Assembly: GCF_900105075.1 (NCBI RefSeq)
Contig: NZ_FNSK01000001.1
Location: 2,887,001-2,951,000, forward strand
DNA length: 64,000 nt
Reading direction: 5' to 3'
From: Rhodobacter sp. 24-YEA-8
GTDB lineage: Bacteria; Pseudomonadota; Alphaproteobacteria; Rhodobacterales; Rhodobacteraceae
The translations under genes were made by a program, and so were the position numbers. Positions 18,285 through 27,346 of this stretch are shown piece by piece. Positions within the stretch are counted from its first letter, which is position 1, and each line of letters starts with the position of its first letter. A model generated the notes under the pieces. The model worked only from the letters and a program-made list of their open reading frames with translations, was not told where the DNA came from and made no database searches.

Positions 18285-21200
18285 GCCACCCCCTCTGACG
18301 ACATCCTGGCGGCGCGGGAATTGGAGCGGCTTTGCCAGAGGCCCGCTGCTTCCAGGGCGCGGAAGCAATCCTCCATCGCGGCAAGCGCATCCGGATTGGC
18401 GGCCTCGAGAAAATCGCGGATCGCCGGGTCACCCAGCGTCGCCTCGCGATACAGGTCGAAGAGATGCGACGGCACAACGCGGGCGAGATGGGCAAAAGCC
18501 GCGAGATGTTCCAGCGTCGCAGCGATCTCGGCTGCTCCGCGGAACCCATGCCGCGTCATCGAGGTCAGCCAGACCGGATTGGCGGCGCGGGCGCGGGTGA
18601 CGCGAGCGATTTCTTCGGTCAGCGCCCGGGCGCGGGGCAGGTCGGGGCGGGTGGCGTCCAGGTGGTAAAGCGCCGGTTTTGCCACGCCAAGCCGCTCCAT
18701 CGCGGCGGCGAAACCGCCTTCATGGCTGGCGTAATCCATCGCCAGCAAAAGATCGGTTTCCGGCATGTCCTGGCTGTGGAGGAACGCATCCGAAGCGCGG
18801 AGCCGCGTTTCAAGCAGATCGCGCGCAGGGGCGCCCTGGGCCGTATGATCCGAAGCCGCAAGCCAGGCCTCTCCCGCCGCCTTGCGGGCGCTTTCGGAAT
18901 AATCGCCCTCGCGGATCCCGAGCCCATAGCTGCCAGGCGCCGGCGCGAAGACCCGGGCCCCGCGCGGCGCGGTCGTGTAGGGGTTCATATCGGCAGCTTC
19001 GTCACGCTCGGCCAGCGCCTCGCAGCCCGCGTCAAAAAGCCGGGCGAGATCGGGAAAGACGTCTCTGAACAGGCCGGATGCGCGGATCGAGACCTCGATC
19101 CGGGGGCGGTCCATCAGGGTCAGCGGCACAATCCCAAAACCGGTGACGCGGTCGGAACCTTCGTCCCAGACAGGCTCCAGCCCGGCGAGATGCAGCGCCA
19201 TGGCAAATTCCTCGCCCGCCGTGCGCATTGTGGCCGAGCCCCAGAGGTTGAGGACAAGGCCACGCGGATAGTCGCCATGATCCTGGAGGTGGCGGCGGAC
19301 CAGTTCTTCGGCAAGTCTGATGCCCTGGGCATGGGCCGCGCGCGACGGCACAGCGCGCGGATCGGTGCCAAAGAGGTTGCGTCCCGTGGGCAGCACATCG
19401 GCGCGGCCCCGCCAGGGCGAGCCGGAAGGTCCGGGCGGCACCGGCTGGCCGTTCAAAGCGGCAATCAGGTTGTCGCGTTCGGAGGTCAGGGAGGCCGGAT
19501 CGCCTGTGGTCGCTGGCCAGGGGCGCTGCTCCCCGATGCTCTGAAGGGCCGCCCCCGGCACAGGTTCGGACAGATGAAGGGGTGTGCCGCGCGCCCAGAT
19601 ATGCAGGCCTTCACCGAACTGGCTTTCCTTCAGGTCGCAGACAAAACGGTCGATCCGCGGGATCGCCTCGGCGGGGGAAGCGGTTTCCGGAATATCGAGA
19701 TCCTGTTCGACATTCGCGAGACGCGCCTCGTCGCGGATAGCGGCAATCAGCCGGTCACGGCGGGCAGGGTCGAGACCGTCGGCGGTGGAATATTCATCAA
19801 GCAGGCGTTCGAGCCGGGCCAGCGCCGGGGGCATTGCGGCATCCGCCAGCGGCGGGGTCAGATGGCCGAGCGTGACGGCACCAATGCGGCGGCGGGCCTG
19901 AGCGGCCTCGCCCGGGTCATTGACGATGAACGGATAAATGACGGGAAGCGGCGCGACCAGCGCCTCGGGCCAGCAGGTATCACAGAGGGCAACCGCCTTG
20001 CCCGGCAGCCATTCAAGCGTGCCATGGGCACCGATATGGAGGAGCGCGTCCGTGCCCTGCCGCAGCCAGAGATAGAAGGCGGTATAGGCGTGGCAGGGGA
20101 TGCGGCCGGTATCGTGATATTCGCCGTCGCGATCGGGGCTGCGGCTGCGTTCGGGTTGCAGGGCGATCAGAAGATTGCCGCGCCTGGTTGCCTGGAACCG
20201 GAAGGCACCGGCCTCGATCGCCGGATCTTCTTCGGGGCGGCCATGCGTCTCTGTCAGGGCGGTCCTCAGCGTTTCCGGCAGGGTTGCCAGCGCCTCGCGA
20301 TAGGCCGGGAGCGGCCAGGCGATGACCTCGGATTGCAGCGCCTGGTCAAGCGGGACACCGGGTTGAATGCTGAAACCGGCGGCGCCGAGATCTTCGGCCA
20401 TCGCCTCGGCCGAGGCCAGAACGTCGAGGCCCACGGCATGGGCCATGCGCCAGGATTTGCCCGGATAGGTCGAGAGAACCATCGCGATGCGGCGGCTGGC
20501 CGGGGGCTCGGCCGCGAGGCGGATCCAGGCTCTGACCTTCGCGACCACGGCCCCGATACGCTCGGGGTCCGGCGCGTGGCTGGTGCGGGAAAATTGCAGA
20601 TCCGGGTCGCGCGGCGCCTCGTCCTTGAACGAAATCACCCCGGCCGTGATACGGCCATCGACCTCGGGAAGCGCAACATGCATGGCGAGATCGGCGGGGG
20701 AAAGGCCGCGCCCGGCCCCTTCCCAGGCGGCGCGGGTGGAGGTCGCGTGGATCACCTGGAAGACCGGCACGCCGGCGGCCTCCAGCGGTGAGCCACTGGC
20801 CGCGCGGGCGGAAAAGGCGGTGGCATTGACCAGCGCTTTGGGACCAAGCACCGGGAGGATCTCGCGCAGCCAGCGGGCAGCGGCCTCGTCCTTGAGGCTG
20901 GGAAGGAAAGCGCCGTATGCCCGAAAGCCTTCGGCTTCGAACGCCCGGATCAGGGCGTCGATGGCGGCGGTGTCGCCGGCGGCGGCCCAGGCACGGTAGA
21001 AAGGGATCAGGACAAGCGGCGCCCCCCCCTGCGGCAGGTCACGGAGCACGCCGGCCGACGGGTGCCAGAAGCCAAAGCCCGGCAGCGATTTCGCGCCGGG
21101 CACCGGCCCGGCATAGAGACCCGCCGCAAGCGCGAGCTGCGCAAGCGCGCCCTGGGCCGCGACCGCTCCGCCGGTATCGCACAGCGCGGAGAGGCGCCGC

Positions 21201-21604
21201 AGCGTGGCCACCGGCAAAGTCGAGGCGGCATCCAGCCCAGGGTCGGGGCGACCATCCGCCGGCAGGAGCGCCAGCGCGATCCCGCGTGATCTGGCCATGT
21301 TAGAGACCTGTTCGACGCCGTAGGCCCAGTAATTCACCCCGCCGATCAGCCGGATCAGCACGCCCTTTGCCCCGGTCAGCGTCTGCCCGATCCAGGTATC
21401 GACCGACAGCGGATGCGACAGCCGCGACAGGTTCGCCAGCCTGAGCGAGGGCAGCGTCTCGCGCCCCCGCTTCCACCCTGCCGCGAAAGCCCCGAGATCG
21501 CTGTCGGAAAACGACATCACCACCAGATCCCCGGGCGTCTGCCCGAGATCCTGCGGCGTGTCGGTCTCTTCCAGACCGTGGCTTTCGCGAAAGAGGACGT
21601 GCAT
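18281..21604 (-). CDS. cobN: Aerobic cobaltochelatase subunit CobN
   Basis: This 1107-residue protein is homologous to the large porphyrin-binding subunit of cobalt and magnesium chelatases (CobN/BchH). Typical segments are VLIRLIGGVNYWAYG near the N-terminus, HIGAHGTLEWLPGKAVALCDTCWPE mid-protein split here to HIGAHGTLEWLPGK, and NLWGSATMRTAGEEFAMALH toward the C-terminus. With CobS and CobT it inserts Co(II) into hydrogenobyrinate a,c-diamide using ATP. It is shorter than the roughly 1275-residue Pseudomonas denitrificans enzyme but has both ends. cobS and cobT are not in this window. Confidence 0.94.
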   Translation of the reverse strand: MHVLFRESHGLEETDTPQDLGQTPGDLVVMSFSDSDLGAFAAGWKRGRETLPSLRLANLSRLSHPLSVDTWIGQTLTGAKGVLIRLIGGVNYWAYGVEQVSNMARSRGIALALLPADGRPDPGLDAASTLPVATLRRLSALCDTGGAVAAQGALAQLALAAGLYAGPVPGAKSLPGFGFWHPSAGVLRDLPQGGAPLVLIPFYRAWAAAGDTAAIDALIRAFEAEGFRAYGAFLPSLKDEAAARWLREILPVLGPKALVNATAFSARAASGSPLEAAGVPVFQVIHATSTRAAWEGAGRGLSPADLAMHVALPEVDGRITAGVISFKDEAPRDPDLQFSRTSHAPDPERIGAVVAKVRAWIRLAAEPPASRRIAMVLSTYPGKSWRMAHAVGLDVLASAEAMAEDLGAAGFSIQPGVPLDQALQSEVIAWPLPAYREALATLPETLRTALTETHGRPEEDPAIEAGAFRFQATRRGNLLIALQPERSRSPDRDGEYHDTGRIPCHAYTAFYLWLRQGTDALLHIGAHGTLEWLPGKAVALCDTCWPEALVAPLPVIYPFIVNDPGEAAQARRRIGAVTLGHLTPPLADAAMPPALARLERLLDEYSTADGLDPARRDRLIAAIRDEARLANVEQDLDIPETASPAEAIPRIDRFVCDLKESQFGEGLHIWARGTPLHLSEPVPGAALQSIGEQRPWPATTGDPASLTSERDNLIAALNGQPVPPGPSGSPWRGRADVLPTGRNLFGTDPRAVPSRAAHAQGIRLAEELVRRHLQDHGDYPRGLVLNLWGSATMRTAGEEFAMALHLAGLEPVWDEGSDRVTGFGIVPLTLMDRPRIEVSIRASGLFRDVFPDLARLFDAGCEALAERDEAADMNPYTTAPRGARVFAPAPGSYGLGIREGDYSESARKAAGEAWLAASDHTAQGAPARDLLETRLRASDAFLHSQDMPETDLLLAMDYASHEGGFAAAMERLGVAKPALYHLDATRPDLPRARALTEEIARVTRARAANPVWLTSMTRHGFRGAAEIAATLEHLAAFAHLARVVPSHLFDLYREATLGDPAIRDFLEAANPDALAAMEDCFRALEAAGLWQSRSNSRAARMSSEGVA

Positions 21605-21612
21605 CAGGCCCC

Positions 21613-22641
21613 TTATGCCCCCAGAGCGGCCCGAACGGCGGCCGCGTCGATATTGCCATGTTCCGCGATCACGACAAGCTGCGAGCGGCGGGGCTGGTTG
21701 CCCCAGGGCCGGTCGAACTGATGACGCACACGCGGGCCGACGGCCTGGATCAGAAGGCGCATCGGCTTGCCTTCGACCGCCACATGGCCTTTGACGCGCA
21801 GGATGTTCTGCGAGGCCGCCAGTGCCGAGACTTTCGCCGCAAGCGCCTCCGGGTTGGTGATTTCGGGCAGATCGACCACGATCGTGTCGAAATCGTCATG
21901 ATCATGATCATCATGGCCATCGTGATGCGAGGGGCGCTCATTCAGGCTGTCCTCGGCGGCCGCACCGATCCCCAGCACGACACGCGCATCGATCACGCCT
22001 TCGGTCAAAGGCAGCATCGGCAGCGGGCGCGGCGCTTCGGCCTCGATCACGGCTTTTGCCTTTGCGATGCCGGCATCCCCTGCGAGATCGGCCTTGGACA
22101 AAAGCACGATATCGGCACAGGCGATCTGATCTTCGAAGACCTCGGAAAGCGGGGTCTCGTGATCGGCTTCAGCCGCGCCGGGCCGGGCTGGGTTCGGAGC
22201 GAAAAGACCGGCGGAGACTGCTTCGGCATCGGCCACCGCGACCACACCGTCGATGGTGATTTTCGAGCGCAAAGCCGGCCAGTCAAAGGCCTTCAGCAGC
22301 GGTTTCGGCAGCGCAAGGCCCGAGGTTTCGATCACGATATGATCGGGACGCGGCTCCATCGCCATCAGCTTCTCGATCGAGGGGATGAACTCGTCGGCAA
22401 CGGTGCAGCAGATGCAGCCATTGGTGAGTTCGACAATCGAGCTTTCCGGGCAATTCGCATCGGCGCAGTCGCGGATCAGGTCACCATCGACACCGACATC
22501 GCCAAATTCATTCACCAGCACAGCGAGCCGCCGCCCGCCCGGGTTTTGCAGCAGGTGCCGGATCAGCGTGGTTTTCCCGGCGCCAAGAAAGCCGGTGATC
22601 ACGGTGACGGGGGTTTTTTCCAGGGATTTGTCTGCGGACAT
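21613..22641 (-). CDS. cobW: Cobalamin biosynthesis GTPase CobW (metal chaperone)
   Basis: About 342 residues from ATG 22641, 1 nt after the upstream DUF1636 stop. It contains the G3E-family P-loop ITGFLGAGKTTLIRHLL, a VNEFGDVGVDG switch, the metal-binding ELTNGCICCTVADEF (CxCC) motif, SKADL, and a His/Asp-rich loop SHHDGHDDHDHDD near residue 255. COG0523 proteins bind metal with GTP and deliver it to client enzymes; by position this one would supply cobalt to CobNST. It is directly upstream of cobN. Confidence 0.95.
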   Translation of the reverse strand: MSADKSLEKTPVTVITGFLGAGKTTLIRHLLQNPGGRRLAVLVNEFGDVGVDGDLIRDCADANCPESSIVELTNGCICCTVADEFIPSIEKLMAMEPRPDHIVIETSGLALPKPLLKAFDWPALRSKITIDGVVAVADAEAVSAGLFAPNPARPGAAEADHETPLSEVFEDQIACADIVLLSKADLAGDAGIAKAKAVIEAEAPRPLPMLPLTEGVIDARVVLGIGAAAEDSLNERPSHHDGHDDHDHDDFDTIVVDLPEITNPEALAAKVSALAASQNILRVKGHVAVEGKPMRLLIQAVGPRVRHQFDRPWGNQPRRSQLVVIAEHGNIDAAAVRAALGA

Positions 22642-22642
22642 G

Positions 22643-22993
22643 TCAAAGCTCCATCGGAGGGATACGGGCGATTGTGTTCTTGCGGATGACCTCGGGCCGC
22701 GCACGCCAGGGGACGATGCCATCGGGCGTCGCCGCAAAGGCGTGATACATGGTGACGAGGTCGTTCAGATGCAGATCGGGGTCGAGATGGCCCTGCACAT
22801 AGGTCCAGCGGCCCGGGCCGCGAAACACCACGGCGCAGCCATTGGAACAGGCGGACAGGCATTCCTGGCGACGATGCGCCACGCCTCTGGCGGCCAGCGC
22901 CTCAGAGAGCCGCGCGCCATCGCGTATGGCCTCGGGGCTGCTGCCCGGCAATCTGCATGTGGTACAGACCACAAGCTCGGCTTCTCCGGCCAT
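22643..22993 (-). CDS. DUF1636 metal-binding-like protein
   Basis: About 116 residues. ATG 22993 is preferred because GGAGGGG lies 4 nt upstream; the ATG at 22978+30 (23008) has no ribosome-binding site. An N-terminal CTTC pair and a second cluster CLSACSNGC resemble thioredoxin-like ferredoxins that bind 2Fe-2S or other metals, followed by RGPGRWTYVQGHLDP. DUF1636 genes recur next to cobW/cobN, but their role is not established. It is the first gene after the B12 riboswitch, so it is probably co-regulated with cobalt handling. Confidence 0.8.
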   Translation of the reverse strand: MAGEAELVVCTTCRLPGSSPEAIRDGARLSEALAARGVAHRRQECLSACSNGCAVVFRGPGRWTYVQGHLDPDLHLNDLVTMYHAFAATPDGIVPWRARPEVIRKNTIARIPPMEL

Positions 22994-23112
22994 CTGCCCC
23001 TCCGGCATGGCTTTGGCTGCGCGGGGAACAGGTGGCGGGCGAAAGCACCACCAGACCCGCGGCTCACCCCGGCCGCCCGTTGCGAATGATGCGCGCCCCG
23101 AAGGGCCGCACC

Positions 23113-23295
23113 GACGCTGGCAGGTCTCCCGGCTTGCGGATTTCGGGGGATGCCCCCTGCGGGCGCCCTGCCTTCCCGGCGCGGTGCCAGTGGCGGTTGG
23201 GCGACCTTTCCGGTCACGGTCGCGGGGGCGGCTGCGCTTGGGCTTTCGGCCTGTCGCATTCCCTCTTCGCCTGCTGTATGGCAGGAACCAGCGAT
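23113..23295 (-). ncRNA. Cobalamin riboswitch heading the minus-strand cob operon
   Basis: On the minus strand, CGCTGG (23293-23288) pairs with CCAGCG (23120-23115) as P1. Between them are GGGAATGCGACAGG, GCCGCCCCCGCGACCGTG, GCCACTGG, GGGAAGGCAGGGCG and the B12 box AAGCCGGGAGACCTGCC. It is 120 nt upstream of the DUF1636 gene and would control the DUF1636-cobWNGHIJ...A run. Its 5' end lies about 50 nt from the divergent cobO start. Confidence 0.93.
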
Positions 23296-23343
23296 GGCCA
23301 CAGCCAAGCCATCAGACCCACCGAATGTCAAGCGAGGCCAGGA

Positions 23344-23982
23344 ATGACCGATGCTCCCGATCCCGCCGCAAATCCTGCGGAAGATGCTGCCCGCCACGCC
23401 GCAAAAAAGGCGAAGATCAAGGCCGCGCGCGACCGGATGATGGCGGAAAAGACCGGCGAGAAGGGGCTGATCATTGTCCATACCGGGCCGGGGAAGGGCA
23501 AAAGCTCCTCCGCCTTCGGGATGATCCTGCGCTGCATCGCGCATGAGATGCCCTGCGGCGTGGTGCAGTTCATCAAGGGCGCGATGTCGACCGGCGAACG
23601 CGATCTGATCCTGAAGAATTTCGGAGGTCTCTGCCAGTTCTACACGATGGGCGAAGGCTTTACCTGGGAGACCCAGGACCTGGAGCGGGATAAGGCCGCA
23701 GCGGCGCGCGCCTGGGAAAAGGCGAAAGAGCTGATCCGGGACGAGCGGAACCGCATGGTTCTGCTGGACGAGATCAATATCGCGCTGCGCTATGACTATC
23801 TTGATCTGGCCGAGGTGCTGGAGTTTCTGCGCGATGAGAAACCGCCGATGACCCATGTCGTGCTGACCGGGCGCAATGCAAAGCCGGAACTGGTGGAAAT
23901 GGCCGATCTCGTGACGGAAATGGCGATGGTGAAACACCCGTTCCGCGCCGGAGTTAAGGCCCAGGCCGGGGTAGAGTTCTGA
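23344..23982 (+). CDS. cobO: Cob(I)yrinic acid a,c-diamide adenosyltransferase
   Basis: The 212-residue protein starts at ATG 23344 (upstream in-frame codons run antisense through the riboswitch). An N-terminal Ala/Lys-rich helix is followed by the P-loop [47 protein letters not shown] and [21 protein letters not shown], as in CobO/BtuR. It adenosylates Co(I) corrinoids with ATP. It is divergent from the cob operon and overlaps cobQ by 1 nt (TGATG). It needs a corrin reductase, which is not named in this window. Confidence 0.95.
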   Translation: MTDAPDPAANPAEDAARHAAKKAKIKAARDRMMAEKTGEKGLIIVHTGPGKGKSSSAFGMILRCIAHEMPCGVVQFIKGAMSTGERDLILKNFGGLCQFYTMGEGFTWETQDLERDKAAAARAWEKAKELIRDERNRMVLLDEINIALRYDYLDLAEVLEFLRDEKPPMTHVVLTGRNAKPELVEMADLVTEMAMVKHPFRAGVKAQAGVEF

Positions 23983-25442
23983 TGTCGGGCCAGCCCCCTG
24001 GCCGGGCGCTGATGATCCAGGGCACCGGCTCGAATGTCGGCAAGTCGCTGCTGGTCGCCGGGCTTTGCCGGGTGGCGCGGCGGCGGGGGCTTTCGGTCCT
24101 GCCGTTCAAGCCACAAAACATGTCGAACAATGCCGCGGTGACGGTGGACGGGGGCGAGATTGGCCGGGCACAGGCATTGCAGGCCCTGGCCTGCGGGGTC
24201 GCACCACATAGCGATATGAACCCGGTCCTGCTGAAACCCGAGACCGATACCGGAGCCCAGGTCGTGGTGCAGGGGAAGCGCCTGACCTCGGTGCGCGCTA
24301 AGGATTACGCCGCCATGAAGCCGAAGATCGCCGGAGCGGTGCAGGAGAGCTTCCAGCGTCTGAAAGCCAGGGCCGATCTTGTGATTGTCGAGGGTGCAGG
24401 CAGCCCCGCCGAGGTCAATCTGCGCAGGAATGACATCGCCAATATGGGTTTCGCCCTGGCCGCCGATGTGCCGGTGGTCCTGGCAGGCGACATCGATCGC
24501 GGCGGCGTGATCGCGCAGATCGTCGGCACCCAGGCCGTGCTGGATGCGGCCGATAACGCGCAGATCGCGGGTTTTCTGGTCAACCGCTTTCGCGGCGATC
24601 CCTCATTGTTCGATGATGGCTACCGGCTGATCGCGGACCGGACCGGCTGGCGCGGTTTTGGCGTTCTGCCCTGGTTTCGCGATGCCCGGCTTTTGCCGGC
24701 AGAGGACGCGCTCGACCTTGCGGCCTCGGGCACCGGCCGGGTGAAAGTCGCCTGCCTGGCCCTCAGCCGGATCGCGAATTTCGACGATCTTGACCCGCTG
24801 AAACTCGAGCCGGATCTGACAGTTTCGATGATCCTTCCCGGTCAGGCGATCCCCGGTGATACCGATCTTGTGGTGATCCCTGGGTCGAAATCGACACGCG
24901 GAGATCTGGCGTTTCTGCGCGAACAGGGCTGGGATATCGACATTCTCGCGCATCGCCGGCGCGGCGGGCGGATCCTCGGGCTTTGCGGTGGCTATCAGAT
25001 GCTGGGCCGCTCGGTCGCCGATCCCGATGGGATCGAAGGCGCGCCGGGGGTGACGCCGGGGCTTGGCCTTCTTGATGTGGAAACGGTGATGTCGGGCGAC
25101 AAGCGGCTGGCGCGGGTCACGGCCCGCCATGCCGCCACCGGCCTCGATGTGACCGGCTATGAGATCCATATCGGACGGACCGAAGGCGCTGACCGCGCCC
25201 GCCCCTTTGCCTGTCTCGGCGACCAGCCGGAAGGCGCGCGTTCGCCCGATGGCAGGGTCGAGGGCAGCTATCTCCACGGGCTTTTCACCAGTGATGCCTT
25301 CCGCGCCGCCTGGCTGAAGGATTTCGGCATCACCGCGGGCGCAACCCGATACGGCGCCGAAGTGGAGCGCATCCTTGACCGCCTTGCCGATCATATGGAA
25401 ACCCATCTCGATTGTGACGGGCTGCTTGCACTCGCCCGCTGA
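23982..25442 (+). CDS. cobQ: Cobyric acid synthase
   Basis: The 486-residue enzyme has an N-terminal ATP domain ([33 protein letters not shown]) and a C-terminal glutamine amidotransferase domain with the nucleophile Cys in [14 protein letters not shown] (near residue 334) and SYLHGLF. It amidates four carboxylates of adenosylcobyrinic acid a,c-diamide to give cobyric acid. Translation is coupled to cobO. Later genes (cobC, cobD, cobP, cobU, cobV) are not in this window. Confidence 0.95.
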   Translation: MSGQPPGRALMIQGTGSNVGKSLLVAGLCRVARRRGLSVLPFKPQNMSNNAAVTVDGGEIGRAQALQALACGVAPHSDMNPVLLKPETDTGAQVVVQGKRLTSVRAKDYAAMKPKIAGAVQESFQRLKARADLVIVEGAGSPAEVNLRRNDIANMGFALAADVPVVLAGDIDRGGVIAQIVGTQAVLDAADNAQIAGFLVNRFRGDPSLFDDGYRLIADRTGWRGFGVLPWFRDARLLPAEDALDLAASGTGRVKVACLALSRIANFDDLDPLKLEPDLTVSMILPGQAIPGDTDLVVIPGSKSTRGDLAFLREQGWDIDILAHRRRGGRILGLCGGYQMLGRSVADPDGIEGAPGVTPGLGLLDVETVMSGDKRLARVTARHAATGLDVTGYEIHIGRTEGADRARPFACLGDQPEGARSPDGRVEGSYLHGLFTSDAFRAAWLKDFGITAGATRYGAEVERILDRLADHMETHLDCDGLLALAR

Positions 25443-25477
25443 TCGGGCAGAGTGACACGCCGCAACAGGAGGCCATC

Positions 25478-26635
25478 ATGGGACCATATCTGCGCCGGAC
25501 GCTGCGCCATGCCGGCCCCGCAATGGGCTTTACCGGCTGGACCGAAACCCTGCGCGCCACGGCAGGCATGTTTGTCGGCATGGTGGCGTTGATCCTGTTC
25601 CTCAGCCCCGACCCTGGCGCCTCGGCCTGGGGGCTGTTCGTCATTGCGCCCTTTGGTGCCAGCGCGGTGCTTTTATTCGCCCTGCCGAACAGCCCGCTGG
25701 CACAGCCCTGGTCGGCGGTGGTGGGGAATGCGGTCTCGGCCCTTATCGGCGTGGCGCTGGTTCTGACCATCGAGACGCCGGAGCTGCGGATCGTGCTGGC
25801 CCCGGCGCTGGCCGTGCTGGCGATGCATCTCTGTCGCGCCCTGCATCCGCCCGGGGGGGCGGTTGCGCTGGCGACAGTGCTGGCCCCGCACGCGGCGGCG
25901 GAGCTCGGCTTTTTCTATGTGCTGGTGCCGGTCGCGCTTGGCACGCTGGCGCTGGTGCCGGTGGCGGCGCTGGCGGCGGCGATGACCGGGCGGCGCTATC
26001 CGTTCCGTCAGCCTGCCACCGCCGCCCCCGGCCAGCCCGAGCCGCGCCCGCTTGACCGGCTCGGCGTTTCGCGCGCTGAACTCGCCGGGCTGCTGCAAGA
26101 GTTTCACCAGAGCGCCAATATCGGCGTTGAAGACCTCGCCCGGCTGATCTCGGCCGCCGAGCTGCTGGCCGCACGGCACCAGACCGAAGGCATCACCTGC
26201 GGCGAGATCATGTCGCGCAACCTTGTGACCGTTGGCCCTGAGACGCCCCTGACCGAGGTTGGCGCGATCTTTCGCGACCGGGGCTTTACCTCACTGCCGG
26301 TGGTGGCGGCGGATGGCAGCTATCTGGGCGTGATCTTCCAGATCCACCTGATCCGGCGCGGCGCCGAAGACGCCCGGCTGAGCGGCACCCGTTTCACTGC
26401 AAATCTTGCGCGGTTGCTGGGCGCTGCGGGCGGGCGTACCGTTCGGGCGCGGGAGGTGATGGATCCCCATGTGCCGACCCGCAGCCCCGGCACGCCGGTC
26501 CATGATCTGCTGCCGCTGCTGGCCGAGGGGCCGAATGACGCCGTGCCGGTGCTTGAAGGCGCACGTATCCTGGGCATCGTCACCCGCACTGATCTGATTG
26601 CTGCGCTGGCACATCAGTGCAAGGAAGAGGGCTGA
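25478..26635 (+). CDS. HPP-family membrane protein with two CBS domains
   Basis: This 385-residue protein has an N-terminal HPP domain of four to five transmembrane helices (residues about 20-170) containing the conserved CRALHPPGGAVAL. A cytosolic part then carries two CBS motifs, CGEIMSRNLVTVGPETPL and AREVMDPHVPTRSP, which usually bind adenine nucleotides. HPP proteins have been linked to nitrite transport in plants and bacteria; the substrate here is unknown. AGGAGG precedes the ATG. It follows cobQ by 35 nt on the same strand, so it may be co-transcribed. Confidence 0.88.
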   Translation: MGPYLRRTLRHAGPAMGFTGWTETLRATAGMFVGMVALILFLSPDPGASAWGLFVIAPFGASAVLLFALPNSPLAQPWSAVVGNAVSALIGVALVLTIETPELRIVLAPALAVLAMHLCRALHPPGGAVALATVLAPHAAAELGFFYVLVPVALGTLALVPVAALAAAMTGRRYPFRQPATAAPGQPEPRPLDRLGVSRAELAGLLQEFHQSANIGVEDLARLISAAELLAARHQTEGITCGEIMSRNLVTVGPETPLTEVGAIFRDRGFTSLPVVAADGSYLGVIFQIHLIRRGAEDARLSGTRFTANLARLLGAAGGRTVRAREVMDPHVPTRSPGTPVHDLLPLLAEGPNDAVPVLEGARILGIVTRTDLIAALAHQCKEEG

Positions 26636-26638
26636 GAT

Positions 26639-27274
26639 TTGCATTTCGATCTGGAAAGTAACGCGGCAGGGATCGCTTATAAGCTGCTCGTCGCCACGGT
26701 CATGCCGCGCCCCATCGCCTGGGTGGTGACGAAATCCGCCGCCGGCGTGGTGAATATCGCGCCGTTCAGTTTTTTCAACGTGATGGGAGATGAGCCGCCC
26801 ACCGTGGTACTGGGGATCAGCCCGGGCCGTGACGGCGGGCTGAAGCATTCGGCGCAGAACATCCTCGACAGCGGTGAATTCGTGGTGAACCTGGTGCCTT
26901 TCGCGCTGGCCGGGGCGATGAACCTGACCTCGATCGACGCGCCCGAAGGCGTGAGCGAGGCAGAGCTGGCCGGGCTGGAAGTGACGCCTTCGGTCAAAGT
27001 CGCACCGCCCCGGATAGCCGCGAGCCCCGTGGCGCTGGAATGCCGCCTCCTGCAGCGGGTAGCGACCGGGCCCCGGCAGACGCTGATTGTCGGCGAGGTG
27101 CTGTCGATCCATATCGAGGACCGTTTCGTGCTGGATGAGGCGCGCGGCCATGTCGACACGCCCGGGCTTGACCTCGTCGGGCGGTCTTTTGGTGCGGATT
27201 ATGTGCGCACGCGCGATGTGTTCCGACTGGAGCGCCCGTTCTGGCAGGACCGCATTGCCAAAGACCCCGGCTGA
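26639..27274 (+). CDS. Flavin-reductase-like (FMN-binding split barrel) protein, TTG start
   Basis: About 211 residues. The reading frame opens with TTG at 26639, 3 nt after the HPP-CBS stop, with GGAAGAGGG upstream; no ATG gives the N-terminus. KLLVATVMPRPIAWVVTKSAAG followed by NIAPFSFFNVMGDEPPTVVLGI is the typical start of the flavin reductase domain family that binds FMN and uses NAD(P)H. Its partner enzyme is unknown. It could reduce corrinoid cobalt or serve an unrelated monooxygenase. Confidence 0.85.
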   Translation: MHFDLESNAAGIAYKLLVATVMPRPIAWVVTKSAAGVVNIAPFSFFNVMGDEPPTVVLGISPGRDGGLKHSAQNILDSGEFVVNLVPFALAGAMNLTSIDAPEGVSEAELAGLEVTPSVKVAPPRIAASPVALECRLLQRVATGPRQTLIVGEVLSIHIEDRFVLDEARGHVDTPGLDLVGRSFGADYVRTRDVFRLERPFWQDRIAKDPG

Positions 27275-27320
27275 GGCACGATTTTCGCTGGCATTTCCTG
27301 CCCGCTCAATGCAATAAATT

Positions 27321-27334
27321 TGTACTAACGTACA
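27321..27334. promoter_or_regulatory. Palindrome TGTAC-N4-GTACA upstream of the second flavin reductase
   Basis: A perfect 5-4-5 inverted repeat lies 13 nt before the start codon and abuts the AGGAG ribosome-binding site in an AT-rich stretch. The position suggests a repressor operator that blocks transcription, or sequestration of the ribosome-binding site. The binding protein is unknown. Confidence 0.5.
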
Positions 27335-27346
27335 GGAGACCCATCA

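Noticed and set aside
18332..20791. 819-codon plus-strand open frame
   Set aside because: Antisense to cobN, which has full-length homology features; the composition is that of a shadow frame.
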